Positions 1 to 11,925 of a stretch of 64,000 nt of DNA are shown here, one piece after another. Each line of letters begins with the position of its first letter. The first letter of the stretch is position 1. A model generated the notes under the pieces. That model had not been told where the DNA came from. It did no database searches and saw nothing but the letters and a program-made list of their open reading frames with translations. The position numbers and the translations under genes were made by a program. The DNA lies in NCBI GenBank assembly GCA_036023115.1, contig JAYKKT010000059.1, positions 3,080,001 through 3,144,000 on the forward strand. Direction: 5' to 3'. This DNA is from Brasenia schreberi (lineage: Eukaryota; Streptophyta; Magnoliopsida; Nymphaeales; Cabombaceae).

Positions 1-228
1 CTGTTAGGACCTTTTGTACAAAGTACTCTCTCAATGAAATTTACTTTACCCCTTATTCAAAAATTGCCACTTGTTCATCCTTTCCTTTAGTAATATTCTC
101 ACCGAATTCTGCTTATTGCTTCTTTCTCAATAGTAACTTAGTTTTGTTTAGAACTTCTTCACTGTGGTTCATAGTTGATTTATCGGGTAACTGATTTAAG
201 TGTTCAATTATGCAGACTACTGGAGGAC

Positions 229-3200
229 ATGTCAGGCCCATTGGCTGATTCCAACAAAAGAACCTCACTCCCTGATAGAGCAGTGGAGGGGAAAAGTGAA
301 TATGAATATGTTCGGCTGGTTCTTTCAGATGAGCCAAGGGTGAATAGCAGCCATATCGTGCCTTCTCAAGAAGATCCTAGTGTTAGCAGACTATTCTGGT
401 GGCTCAAGGCCTTGTTGTACACTGTAATTTTGCTAGTTGCTCTGACTATTTTCATCATTTATGGAGTACCTTTCCTCTTTGAAAAGGTAATGCGCTCCCT
501 TGAGTTCTATTGTGGCATTTGCAGATGCAATATTTTTTATAGTTAGGGCTAGAGATAAGAAAACTAAATATCTTAATTCTGTTAGATGCATCAAAGACGA
601 GGATGAAAAAATTCTAGTAGCAAATGATGATATAAGAAATAGATGAAAAAACTATTTTTGTAATCTTAGGAGAGTTAGCCAAATCAGAAAAGTATATAAA
701 CCACGATTTCTACCGACATATTCAAAAGAATGAAGTCAAAGAGTCTCTTAAACATATGAAGGGTGGTAAATCGGTAGGACCAAACAATATTCATATAGAA
801 GTTTGGAAAATCCTAGGAGAAATAGGAATCACTTAGCACACAAGACTATTTAATGAAATATGGAGAAACCAAAAGATGCCCGATGAATGGAGAGTGAGTA
901 CACTTATACCCATATATAAGAACAAGAGAGACATTTAGAATTGTGTGAATTATCGAGGTATCAAGTTAATGAGCCATACTATGAAATTATGGGAAAGAAT
1001 TATCGAACGTAGGTTAAGACAAGTATCAAGTACAACAGAGAACCAATTTGGATTCATGCCAAGCAGATCCATTGTTAAAGCGATTACCTTTTGAGACATC
1101 TTATGGAACATTTTAGATTAAAAAAGAAAGACCTTCACATAATATTTAATGATCTAGAAAAAGCTTATGGGTACCGAGGGAGGTTCTTTAGAGAACCTTG
1201 GAAAAAAGAGGTATCCCATTGACATACATTAACCTTATAAGAGACATGTACGATGGTACAAAAACATGTGTAAGGACTCATGAAGGAATGACAAACTTCT
1301 TTGAAGTTAATATTGGGTTACATCAAGGATCAACTTTAAGTCTATACTTATTTATAATGGTGATTGATGAGTTAACAAAACATATTCAAGATGAAGTGCC
1401 TTGGTGTATGTTATTTGCATATGACATTGTGTTAGTGGAGGAGTCTAAGGAAAAAGTTAATAGAAAATTGAAACTATGGAGAGAAGCATTAGAAATCAAA
1501 GGCCTCCGACTTAGTAGAAGAAAGACAAAATATATGGAATATAAGTTTGATCATTTGGCTACTTAAGAGGACATAAAAATTAAAATTGGCACACATTGCA
1601 TCCTCCAAAAAGAAAGTTTTAAATACTTAGGGTCAATTTTTTAGAGTGATGGAAGAATTGATGGAAATGTTACGCATAGAATTAATGCTGGTTGGTTAAA
1701 ATGGAGAGGAGCATCAGGTATTCTTTGTGATAAGAAGATATCATTAAAGTTAAAAGGTAAATATTATATAGAGCAATTAGACCTGCCATGTTTTATGGTT
1801 ATGAGTGTTGGGCAGTTAACCATTAACATGTACAAAAGATGTCTCTTATAGAAATGAAGATGTTGAGATGGATGAGTGGTCATATAAAAAAAGACCGTAT
1901 ACATAATGAGGTTATTAGAAACAAATTAGGAGTGACACCAATAGAGGTTAAAATGAAAGAACATCGTTTAAGATGGTTTGGACATATAGAAAGAAGATCA
2001 AAAGAAGAACCTGTAAGAAGGTATGAAAAACTATATTTTAAAAGTATAAAAAAAGGTAGAGGATGACCACAAAAGTGTTGGAAAGAAACAATAAAGAATG
2101 ATTTAGCTTATTGTGAGTTAACTGCTAACATGACACATGATAGGGCTATGTGGAAACAAAGAATCCATGTAGCCGACCCCATCTAGTATGGGAAAAGGCT
2201 TAGTTGTTGTTGTTGTAATGTGCATCAACTTATTCAGTTAGCTTTGCTTTACTCTTTCCTGCTTTTTTTCAAGTTATATGCCCAAATCCTTATGTACTTG
2301 AATTTTGACAATGCTATATTTTGAGCTTTGAGGCTAATATTATCAGCCTCCACATGTTTTCCTTTTTGAAGTAAAAAAATGCACGAGAAATTCAGCGGTT
2401 AGGCATAACAATAATCAGAAAAAAATAGCTATAAACTAGAAAACAACAAGAGGAGGCCATGATGAATAGATAAAGGAAGTAACAAACAAAAATGCCCTTT
2501 CAATGAAGCAACGGCAAACCAACGTACCATGCCACGGATACTTAAGTGAGATTTAAACATCCTAATTGAGGAACCAAGTGTTGTGCCTTCCCTTAGAGAC
2601 TTGATCTACTTATATAGTGTTACACCTTCTTCAAAACTTGTTAACATAACAGATAAAATGAGTATCTCTTGATGTTAATTTGATGGAAAACATCATCTTC
2701 AAGGAACAAACAGGAATCCTTCCACAGTTTGTTTTATCTGTATATGCTTTGGTCTTTAAAATTGCTGGAACTTCCCCTCCAAAGTGAGCAAAGTGTTTGG
2801 GCGGTATGAGTTGTCAACCAACTCTTCAAAAAGTGTAACCTTGTATGGTGGTACTCTAATTGTGGAATTTCCATCTCTTCAAAGTGGTGACAAATGATAA
2901 TTTTGTTTTACTAATGCTCTTTCACCGGTGGATGATCATTATTTGCTTCTGTTTGGGGCTTGCTGGGCTACTTCTTCAAGCTTGGTCTTGTAGTTGGTTT
3001 TGAAGTTATTAGATGTCATTTTGAAAACGGGTGATTACTATATATTCTTTCTAGGACTTGAATCACCTTTGTGAAATAGGTAACTGCATATACTTTTCAC
3101 AATATCATGATACATCTTTTTGTTATTTCAAAATGAAAACAGGGTTATTCTAGAGATTCGATCTTCTGCTGGAAAATCTGTAATTCACTGAACAATAGTT

Positions 3201-5237
3201 ATTGTGACTTTGTCTTTGTCAAGGATAGTATCTGTGCCTTTCCGAGCATCAATCCATTTCATCTATGTTGTTGAACCTGAATCTAGTTAATAGATTCTCA
3301 TAGTTTACTTGTTATCCATTTTCTTTGTAACGGCCTCTTAGGCCACTAGTCTCTTGTGCGTCATCAAAGAGGCGAACTATAAGTTTACACCTGTTCTCTT
3401 CTCTCCCATTGTGGTTTTCTTTTCTTCTAAATTCCCTTGTTCTCCGATCTAATTCTTATACTTCTGTTTCTTTTTTATTATCTTCCCTAGTCTTTCGTCC
3501 TCTCATCTTGTTTTCGTCCTATGTTGATTCCTTGCGCTTTATGTCATGGTCCTTGGTACTTCAGGATTTACTTTGAAGCAGTCAGCCTTTTAATTTTCCT
3601 TCCTTAGAGGGTTGTTTTATGCCATCACGCCCCCTTGCACATGGGGCTTATTCCTGTAACTATGCAATTGTGTTATGTATCACTTAAAACTCAATTCTGT
3701 TACAAATGTATTGATTGTTTCAAGTGGTTCGACACTTTGTTCCTCTTAAGCAATGGTCTACGAGCCTTGTGAAGGAGAAAACCAGCACCGAGAGAGCTTT
3801 CCCCCCATAGTTGGCTCGGCTAGAACTGGATCCGTTGGGCTCCTTAGGGCTTCTAGATGCTGGTGGTATACTTCACCCTGAAAAAAAAGGGCTCAATTCT
3901 GTAAATGTAGTTGGGATTAGTATCTGAGTGTCAAGTGGCATATGGGATAAGATTCCTTGGTTGTCGGGTTTCATTACTACTAGTAAGGCTACTGATCTTG
4001 TTATGGTGCAATGCGGCACCAAGTGTGATGAGAAACTAGGTCCCCTGTTTTCATTGAAGTGGTAGGTTTAGTATGCTGGATATTGTTACTCCCGGCAGGA
4101 CTTCACATTGTAAAATGTAGGACATGGTGACATGATGTATATTTTGACAATTTCTGAATGTCCATTGATGGAAAATATAACAGTGATGATATTTTTGTTT
4201 CATGCGGCCAGTTAATTCTAATGATAATTTTGTTTCTCCTCTTCTTCAGGTTCTTTTGCCACTTATGCAGTGGGAAGCAACAGCTTTTGGCCGGCCTGTT
4301 CTCGCTCTTGTGCTTGTTGCCTCTCTGGCATTGTTCCCTGTCTTTTTGATACCTTCTGGACCTTCCATGTGGTTGGCCGGGATGATATTTGGCTATGGCT
4401 TTGGATTTTTTATAATAATGGCCGGAACAACCATTGGAATGGCATTGCCATACTTTATCGGGTATCTATTTCGTGAGCGCATCCGTGTGAGTATTTTTCT
4501 AGTTGTATTGATTTTCTATTTTTCTAACATGAGAAAAGGCTTAGTTGTAGTTGTAGTAGTATTGATTTTCTATTTTCTATATTGCTGGTACTTTTTTCTG
4601 TATCTGTTAAGTCTGTTCTGAAAGATTTTCTCTCTGCATGCAGAGATGGTTGAACAGATGGCCTGATAAGGCTGCTGTTATTAGGTTGGCTGCCCAAGGA
4701 AGTTGGTCTCATCAGTTTAGGGTTGTTGCCCTTTTTAGGGTCTCACCTTTTCCTTACACAGTTTTCAACTATGCAATAGCTGTAACGGAGATGAAGTTTG
4801 AGCCTTATATATGTGGTTCGATTGCCGGAATGATACCTGAAGCTTTTATTTATATATATAGGTAAGTCATCACTCTGATTTGCATATACTTCCCACTTCC
4901 AATGAGGATTTCTTACCCAGATTGAGGTCAGGAATTCTGCTATTTGGATGCTGGTACGTTTAAATGATCTCAAATAGCCTTATCGTCAATATGCAGTGGC
5001 CGGTTGATAAGAACACTAGCAGACATGAAGTACAACAATCTCAAATTGACGCCTGTTGAGATAGCGTACAATGTTATCTCTTTTATCGTCGCCATTGTCA
5101 CTACCATTGCTTTCACTGTGTACGGGAAAAGGGCGCTGAACAACCTTCGCGAGATGCAAATAGAGAGTGGTGATCAAGAGTCCCTTGGCCAAGATCATAC
5201 TGAGATGAAGAGCTTGGGATTGCGATCTCCATCATGA
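229..5237 (+). CDS. TVP38/TMEM64-family VTT-domain membrane protein
   Basis: Four exons join in frame: 229-486, 4250-4486, 4644-4861 and 4997-5237, all with GT-AG borders, giving 317 residues. The cytosolic N-terminus is followed by a membrane segment (about residues 60-85). The VTT (SNARE-associated Golgi) domain spans exons 2-4, with a Gly-rich FGYGFGF stretch and the family signature [14 protein letters not shown] in exon 3. A last membrane helix lies near residues 270-295. Proteins of this family are polytopic Golgi/ER membrane proteins thought to act in lipid scrambling or membrane traffic; the exact substrate is not visible here. The start ATG at 229 lies just after an acceptor ending at 215, so the 5'UTR is probably spliced and the leader exon lies upstream of the window. 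Intron 1 (3.8 kb) contains a LINE. Length and motif order fit the plant family. Confidence 0.9.
520..2216 (+). mobile_element. Decayed RTE-clade LINE in intron 1 of the VTT gene
   Basis: Sense-strand remains of an RTE-type ORF2. The order is: linker before the RT ([14 protein letters not shown]), RT motifs ([17 protein letters not shown]), catalytic box, then the C-terminal [17 protein letters not shown] region. It ends in the family 3' tail, a run of GTT triplets at about 2203-2215. Several stops and frameshifts break it, a segment before the RT is deleted, and the catalytic FADD box reads FAYD. The longest open piece is 1198-1566, ending in a TAA that is also found in the copy at 33.2 kb. 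It is 5'-truncated and inactive. Confidence 0.9.
4505..4576 (+). repeat. 36-bp RTE tail insertion with 18-bp target-site duplication
   Basis: Inside intron 2 of the VTT gene, the 18-mer gtattgattttctatttt occurs at 4505-4522 and again at 4559-4576. Between them are 36 bases that match the RTE 3' end (gagaaaaggcttag followed by GTT/GTA triplets). This is the signature of target-primed insertion aborted after a few dozen bases. The perfect duplication suggests a young event. Confidence 0.85.
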
Positions 5238-6223
5238 CAAGCTAAAACATAGAAACATAACATGAGTGTATATGGGAAAGTAGAGATGAGGCTGACCATT
5301 ATGATAGGTTATGTGATGGTAAAGTTGCCAAGTTGGTTGTAGGCTTGTAGCTGTGGTTGTTAGCTAATGTTAATGGCCAATTCTTGTGTCTAACTCAGCT
5401 GAAATATCATTGATGTTATGACTGGAGGTCGTTGCTCCAGTTTGTTGTACAGTCGATTTCTTAATTGGAAATTCAGGAACTCTTTTGGGAGTAGAATTTA
5501 ATACAAGTTAATAAGCAGTTTTGTTCATTTTCTGAGTCTTCATTGTGTGTATATTATTACTTATGATGTTATCATCTCTCTGTCTCTTGCACGCGCGCAC
5601 GTGCACACACACATTTTCATATTACCATTACTTGATGAATCGTCAGTCACTTGTATGGAAATGCCACTTTGTTTCCATGGAAAGAAGGCGGCAGAGAAAG
5701 AACAGGGAGACCCCATTGTAAAGTCATGCACATGCCAGGATTAATGCCTTCCAACATTGGTTTCTGGAATGCTGAAGTGTGTGTTTGAGCTAGCTTTCTT
5801 GAGATGACTGGGGAAGCACTTTGTCAAGTGAATCTCTTGCCAATAGCCATAATCCAATTATCTTCCTGATTCTTAGCCATGACCTTGCTCTTGATGACTT
5901 TTCTTGAGAGTTGAGCCTGTGTTTTACCTCTGCATGTTATTTGTCATGATCTCTATTTACCAACATATATATATATATAGAGAGAGAGTAGTTGGTATAC
6001 GCTTTTATTTTTAGGTACTTAAATATACTTGAAATCTCCAATCATTAGATCAAGGAAGGAGATGAATGGTTCAGCTTCAAAACCGTTAAGTGAAAAATAG
6101 AGGTGTACGTTGTGGTGCTTCATTCATAATTGCTTTCTACTTTTTGGTTTTAAATTTGAATCATTGATATCCTTGATGAACGGCTCAGAGTTAGAATTTG
6201 TTAAGGCTGAAGCTCTCTCTCTA

Positions 6224-6224
6224 C

Positions 6225-6287
<63 letters not shown>
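6224..6287. repeat. (CT)n-(AT)n-(AG)n self-complementary microsatellite
   Basis: About 24 nt of CT repeats run into about 18 nt of AT repeats and then about 22 nt of AG repeats. The CT and AG arms are complementary, so the whole block is an inverted repeat able to fold into a long hairpin or cruciform. Confidence 0.9.
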
Positions 6288-7216
6288 CTCTAGAAATAAA
6301 TACAGCGGTGGAGGTTTGTGTGACGGCACATGGTGATTTGCTTTTCATATATATATATATATATATATACGCACAACCAACGGACGGAAGAAAATCTGTG
6401 ATGCAGTAACCCTTCCTTCCCTCGACATCCTATCCATCGATTTGGCTTAACTGAGTATAAGTGGATGGAATTCCGTGAAGGATATACAAGCAAAGGACTT
6501 TTGAGTCAACTATAATAAAGAGTATCTCACCCTTAAAGCACTAAACTTTAGCTCATTGCCTGAAAGCAGAAGAAAGGTCGGCAATCTTTCTCCCTCTCTT
6601 TGTGTGTGTGTGTCAAGGTTAGTTACTGATACAAGCAAAGAAGGAAACATTTATAGCGTGTCAAAGTATATAACGGTAGTTCCAGAAAGACGGATAAGAT
6701 TTATGAAGAAAGTACAGTCAAAATAAATGCACAGTGACTCCTCTCTCTCCTCTCAATATGGAACGGGAGGTTGGGTACTAAGACAAGCAAAATGGTCGCC
6801 ATGCTCCTTCCCTATGTAGCTAAGAACTTGATAGACTAGCCAAAAATCAATGCAGTTGGTAATGACTTCCTCACAAGCAACATGATCAAACTTCATCCAT
6901 CGGCCCATCACAAATTCAACAGATTCTACAATACAATGGAATGGAATATGACTTATTCCCCTCACTTCTCAAACACCTTTCTTCTTCATTTGGTTAGAGG
7001 ACAGGAATTTCCCTCTTCCTAATTGTTATTTATTCACTCAGTCTTGTTCATGTACAAGTTGGTGGCCAGAATTAAACTTGTTTAGCATTTCTCTCAGTTC
7101 CTCTTTATCTTTCTTACGATGGGATGCTAATAGAGGTTCATTGGATGGGGACAAACGCACCTACATACATACGTATGATGAATGTCATCATGCTATTGGA
7201 TCAGCACCCAGGTATA

Positions 7217-7616
7217 TAGACACGTCCACTGACGGTTCTAAACTGTCGGTTCTTGTTTGCGGTTTGTGATGATAAACTGTTGCGATTGGATGGGGACAAA
7301 CTACCTACATACATAATCGATTCTAGTTGCGGTTTGGAAATCGCTGGTGAAAAACTTTGTTTTTTGAAAAAGAAGGGCAATGCGTCCTCTGGGCATCAAA
7401 CTTTCCACCATATGCAATGGCAGGACTTTGTGATGATAAATTTTGAAAAATATATTTAAATAATATTTTGTGGTGGTTTGAAACCCTCAGATCTGGGTCA
7501 GTTTCCAGATACCATGAATCGTAACTGAACCGAGGGGTCTGTTCTGGGTACTACCGGTTCCGCGGCCTGTGGTTTCGGTTTGATCCACCGGGCATGTTCT
7601 AAACCGCCATGTCTAC
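7217..7616. mobile_element. GGTTC-rich non-autonomous element, hAT-type ends
   Basis: Rich in ggttc/gaacc words. It begins with tagacacg and ends with catgtcta, imperfect terminal inverted repeats. Similar ends and internal words recur near 42995, 46557 and 57748. There is no coding capacity and no clear target duplication. The hAT assignment is inferred from end sequence and composition. Confidence 0.45.
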
Positions 7617-7839
7617 ACATACATATGTATGTTATGAATGTTATCATGTTATTAGATCATCCATATAAATGAATCATACAAGGGTTTTGGACCAACATCT
7701 TCATCAAAATTGACTAATTTATTGTCGCTCTAGAAAGCGGTATTCGATGATTAGAAAAAAATTGTTTGAATAGGAAATACGAAGGTAAACTTTTCAAAAT
7801 TAACCAGTTGGCTTTTCCAGTATTCTCTCTTTGTTTTCC

Positions 7840-7950
7840 GGTACAGTGGGGAGGCCAAGGCCAGGTGCATGCCCCTGGTTTTGATTTCATGACCTTCAAC
7901 TTGTAAGTCGAACCCTTAACCAGGAGAGCTATTGCTCTTTGTGCTCTTCG
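7840..7950 (-). repeat. tRNA-derived SINE-like repeat
   Basis: Read on the minus strand, a tagctc...ctgg A-box-like word is followed about 35 nt later by ggtcatgaaatcaaaacc, a degenerate B box, then by a gcatgcacctgg core shared with the copies at 8187 and 46205. No cloverleaf can be drawn, so it is not a tRNA gene. Confidence 0.55.
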
Positions 7951-8186
7951 TCTGTCTCTTCCTTCTGTTAGAGAATTTCAGGCATCTTATACTTCATCCA
8001 ACCTCGTCAAGTGTCGCTCAAACCCGAAAATGGTGCGGTTTTTACTTTGAATTCGGTGTAGAAACACCTGAACTTGTGCCTTGACATTCCGTAGCAAAAT
8101 CTTTATGTTATGGACTCAACCAAGGAGGATTAATACAAATGAATTATCGATTCGTTCTTCTATTTATATAATTGCCTTTTTTTTTG

Positions 8187-8305
8187 GGTAAGATGGGGAG
8201 GCCTGAAGCAAAATGCACTCTCTGGGTATTGAACTCATGACCTTCAACTTGTGAGTAAACCTCCTACCCAGGTGATAGTTCGTTGTGCTATGTGATCGCC
8301 TTCAG
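8187..8305 (-). repeat. tRNA-derived SINE-like repeat
   Basis: The minus strand carries ggtcatgagttcaataccc (B-box-like), preceded by a tatcacctggg A-box-like word and followed by a gtgcattttgcttcaggcc tail. It is clearly the same family as 7840-7950 and 46205-46300. Confidence 0.6.
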
Positions 8306-9154
8306 GTGTTCGACTAAAAACATGGACTTTAGTACTCTATTTTCAATTACCTCAGTCTTCTCCCCACAAGGAAAAGCCCATGGTTGTAGCAGTGGGTTAT
8401 TCACGTTATTCTAGAACGTTTTCTCGCGTTCGTCACTGACCAGTGGTAGGCATAATAGAAAAAGAGAAATGTCAATGGAAGATGAGAAACCTACACCTAA
8501 AATTAGAAGCAGAGACTTATCAAACTAAAAGTGATGATTCAATAATGCATCATCATTCTACACGCTGATTAAGCTTAGCCCCCAAAAGGGTGCCCTATTT
8601 TGATCCCATTTTCATTTGATTTTCTTTCTTTTTCTTATTTAGATTCAAACTTTAATTATAAATTTACCATGATTATCCAACTATGAATCACTTTTACTTC
8701 TAAATGCTTGATTTGGTTCAAGCCACAGACGATTGACAGAAGAGAAGGATTCCTTCTCATCTTAATTGCTTCTTTATGAAGAATCCGTTTCGCTGGAGGT
8801 TTGCTGAATCTGAATCCAGAAAATAAATACGTCTCCACATGTCCTAGAACCCAATTCTAAAGGGAGGTGAAGCACTAAAAAAGATTCATAAATAAGATGT
8901 TCAATGCTTTGTATTTGGCCATCTCCAACCTTTAGGATAGGTGTCTAATTGATGGCATATTGAAAAGTCTGGCAACCAGTAAAAAAATGCTTAATGTTTG
9001 CACACATTTCGATGTAAGTCATGATAAATTAGGCAGTTAAACATATGTTTTAAATGCAATAGTCCCTCTTATTTATTAAAATTAGCAAGCATTTAAACCA
9101 AGCAATATTACCCCATATATATGCATTGTTCAAAAGAAACAGTCGGCTCTGTGG

Positions 9155-9300
9155 TGATGGCGAGGGGGGCCTTTTTTCAGCTTTTTGCTTGCAATGGGCA
9201 GGCCCGAAGCCAGATATGCACACCACTGGTATCGAATTCATGACCTTCCTATTGCGAGTCCTGCTCCCTGCCAAGCGAACTAACACTCTGAGTGAGTGAA
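9155..9300 (-). repeat. tRNA-derived SINE-like repeat
   Basis: The minus strand shows ggtcatgaattcgatacc as the B-box-like word, with gtgcatatctggcttcggg downstream. It shares the cttcggg/caggcc tail with the 8187 copy and is more diverged in the A-box half. Confidence 0.55.
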
Positions 9301-10095
9301 GGTGCAAACTTATACAAGCCAGATTGTTCCCCTGCTTGGGTTTTAGCTCTTCACGTCAAAATCTTTAAGCGAGTAAACTGGCCAAGCCAAACCAGATTAC
9401 TCGAAATTACGAACCAATTAAATTCATCAAGGAATTGATTTAGTGCGAGGACGAATCAGTTAAATTTTAAAAGTCAAATACAGAAATAGTATTTTCTATC
9501 ACCGGGAGTCGCCGGCGAACTTCCCGGAGAGGTTTCTTTAGTCACACGAAGAACTCGAGAATCCCCACAACGTCTAGACGTTTTTCACCTTCCCATAACA
9601 ACCATCCCGGAAAATCAGCTTGTGGAGAAACCCCAAAACCGCACACACCTCGAAGATTCGCCACAGTCACGCCGGAGAAACTTTTCCAGGGAAAAAGCGA
9701 AAATTTGACTACAGCGAGCGCCAGCAGTGTTAGTTCCGTAAAATTCAACGGAGAACAGTCTTAGAAGTAAAGAGGAACATCCTTTTTTTAATAGTGAGAA
9801 TAACAATACAGACAAACGATAACAGCAACCATTTCCAGGAAATAGAACATGAAAAATTCAACACACCAACAACAGAATCATCCCACCAAAGTTGCAGCAG
9901 TGATTTGTTTCGTCTGAATTTCGATGGACTTGATCACAGGATCAAGAACCGGAAAACAACGCACCTGTTGCTTTCCATCACACCGTATATGTCACAACCA
10001 CGCAGGAAAAATGCCGATGCATAAATCACCAACGCATAATAGAAGTTCTTTGAACATCCACGAGTAACTTGGTGGGTGGTGGTCTCCCATCTATC

Positions 10096-10413
10096 TCACC
10101 CGTAGTACCCGGTCCGGTGGGCGAGGCAATGGAAGTTGAATCTCCGTCGGCCGGCGACCGCGAGCCTGAGTCTGAGCCAGAGGACGCGACGGAGCCTTCG
10201 TGCGGACCGCAACTTAGCCCAGACGACTTTCCTGGCGCGGGCGAGCGAATGCCTGATCCTCTCTCCAATCCCTCGCTTCCGGCAGAACCGGTAGCTCCGG
10301 AGAAAGGCCTGTCGCCTCTCGAAGTACGAGTTATAGTTGTAATATTGGTCCGAGTAGTTAAATTCCGGCCTGAATATCGGCATCGAGGGGATGCCCACCA
10401 CCGTAGCCATCAC
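10096..10413 (-). CDS. Small Arg-rich protein of unknown function
   Basis: An open frame of 105 codons begins ATG-ATG. The N-terminal third is rich in Tyr, Asn and Phe (residues 10-35). The rest is strongly basic, with repeated Arg-rich helices (RKRGIGERIRHSLARARK, then alternating Leu/Arg), and would bind membranes or nucleic acid. A 54-bp CT tract (minus-strand sense) lies within 20 nt upstream of the start, as in the 5' leaders of other genes here. Codons are GC-rich compared with the surrounding AT-rich DNA, which supports real coding. I recognise no named family, although plant genomes contain small proteins of this composition. An intron cannot be excluded, because the stop codon overlaps a GTGAG donor-like word. 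Confidence 0.6.
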   Translation of the reverse strand: MMATVVGIPSMPIFRPEFNYSDQYYNYNSYFERRQAFLRSYRFCRKRGIGERIRHSLARARKVVWAKLRSARRLRRVLWLRLRLAVAGRRRFNFHCLAHRTGYYG

Positions 10414-10419
10414 TCAGAC

Positions 10420-10428
<9 letters not shown>

Positions 10429-10482
<54 letters not shown>
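10429..10482. repeat. (GA)n microsatellite, CT leader of the small basic ORF
   Basis: An uninterrupted GA run lies just upstream of the minus-strand start at 10413. On the coding strand it is a pyrimidine (CT)n tract typical of plant core promoters or 5'UTRs. Confidence 0.85.
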
Positions 10483-10487
<5 letters not shown>

Positions 10488-10859
10488 CTAAGGGTTGATC
10501 AAGAGAGGAACATATCAAACAGGGTTCGCCCGCGTGAGAGAGAGAGGGGGAGGGGGAGGAGAAAGTAGTGGGACTCACTAGCGAAAGCGGTGAGTGAAAG
10601 CAACAGAGAAAAAAGGTCAAGGCTGACCGTTCCCCATTCATATGAGAGAGAGAGATCCTTAATGCTAAAAACAGAAAATAAAAAAATGTGTAGAATACTT
10701 GGAATGCAAGATCACGATTTATCGTCCGCCACCCTTGTGGATTTCTACCCTATTCCGTGCATCGTATGCTTCTATCCCACGGGCAGGATTAACTACCTGG
10801 CGGTAGTTATGGATATTGTTTTAATTAAAAAATAATGGTGTTGAAATGTTTTTTTTAAT

Positions 10860-10965
10860 AGGAGACCAAAAGCCTAACACACGCATACACCCCCGGAATC
10901 AAACTCGCCACCTGAAACTGGGTGAAGGAAAGCCGTACTAGTGAACTAACAGTGCGGGTGCTATT
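10860..10965 (-). repeat. tRNA-derived SINE-like repeat, second subtype
   Basis: On the minus strand ttagttcactagtacgg serves as A-box-like word and gtggcgagtttgattcc as B-box-like word, followed by gggggtgtatgcgtgtgtta. The gtgtgttaggctt tail resembles the copy at 62300. Confidence 0.5.
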
Positions 10966-11089
10966 TTGAAATGATTTACATATTCTACGTATATAAGATA
11001 ATTAACTGTTATTGGCTAATTATATTTTTAGTACAATAATATAGTCTTTTATGTTTTTTAATATACATGCTATGTTTTACAAGTAGCAC

Positions 11090-11215
11090 TCAGAGAGATA
11101 GCCCACCTGACAAGGCGACTCCGCTCATAAGTTGCAGGTCGTGAGCTCGATGCACGTAGAGTCACTAAATTGCTCCTCTGAATATGTCACTTGTTGTTCT
11201 TTATGACTGCGACAC
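11090..11215 (+). repeat. tRNA-derived SINE-like repeat
   Basis: Plus-strand order: gatagcccacctgacaagg (A box), then gcaggtcgtgagctcgatgc (B box), then a pyrimidine-rich region. It is the best-preserved A box among the copies. Confidence 0.5.
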
Positions 11216-11619
11216 ATTCATGTGATCTTCATCCATCACAAGTTTCATATGTTTGCGTAAGTCGTATGGTAGATTAAGGGACACATAAACTTGTTTGTCT
11301 AACTTTTAGAGTTAACTGATAAAGAAAAAATTAGTGAATATAAATTGAAAAAAACAAAACATTTCATGAAATTAATGTTGAAGAGAGCTATATCTGGTAG
11401 AGCAGGGACCAAGGATTAAGCAACTTCTTTACTACATATCAGTATAGATTGATTAATACGTTGTCGGACAATTTCTCACCAAGTTCGGCAAGAGGTTAAC
11501 CCACTTAATTCAACGAGCAAATGATCTTTCCTTCGTGGAAACAACAAGGATCATCATATTTGTACTTTGCAGTGGGTGAAAACAGAACTGCAGAAACCTC
11601 CCCTACGAAACTCAAGTTC

Positions 11620-11775
11620 AGTCACGGATCTACATTGAGTCGAGGTGGGGCATCTGTTTCACCGGAAATTCTAAAATTCAAAAGAAAACTATGGTTTACG
11701 TTGGATATTATGAGCGGACCCGTTCTACTTCCGCAATACTCTCCAAAAATTTCTAGATCCGCCATTGCTCAAGTT
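11620..11775 (+). repeat. Dispersed repeat shared with 41.5 kb
   Basis: Shares several blocks with the minus strand of 41515-41695: a gagtcgaggtggg-type start, ttctaaaattcaaaagaaaa in the middle and tctagatccgccattgctc at the end. The tctagatccgccactg end is common to both copies. There is no coding capacity and the family is not identified. Confidence 0.6.
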
Positions 11776-11844
11776 AGCATCATTATCATCATCATCATCA
11801 TTATCATCATCAATAACAGCAACACAAAGAGCAGTAGTTTATGG

Positions 11845-11925
11845 CGGTAGGGTTGGCTCACAAGTTAAAGATCATGAGTTCAATTACCCGGGTGTGCCCG
11901 GGCTTAAGCTTCTCCATTGTACCAA
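11845..11925 (+). repeat. tRNA-derived SINE-like repeat
   Basis: ggttggctcacaagttaaag is followed by atcatgagttcaattacccg and gtgtgcccgggcttaagctt. The B-box-like word matches the 8187 copy almost base for base. Confidence 0.5.

Larger units (their letters stand above)
5238..10095. other. Gene-poor intergenic stretch
   Basis: No convincing gene. The open frames here are short and lack domains or splice logic. The stretch holds the 3' flank of the VTT gene, AT/AG microsatellites (5968-5990, 6224-6287, 6349-6369), three SINE-like repeats and one GGTTC-rich element, listed separately. Confidence 0.6.
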
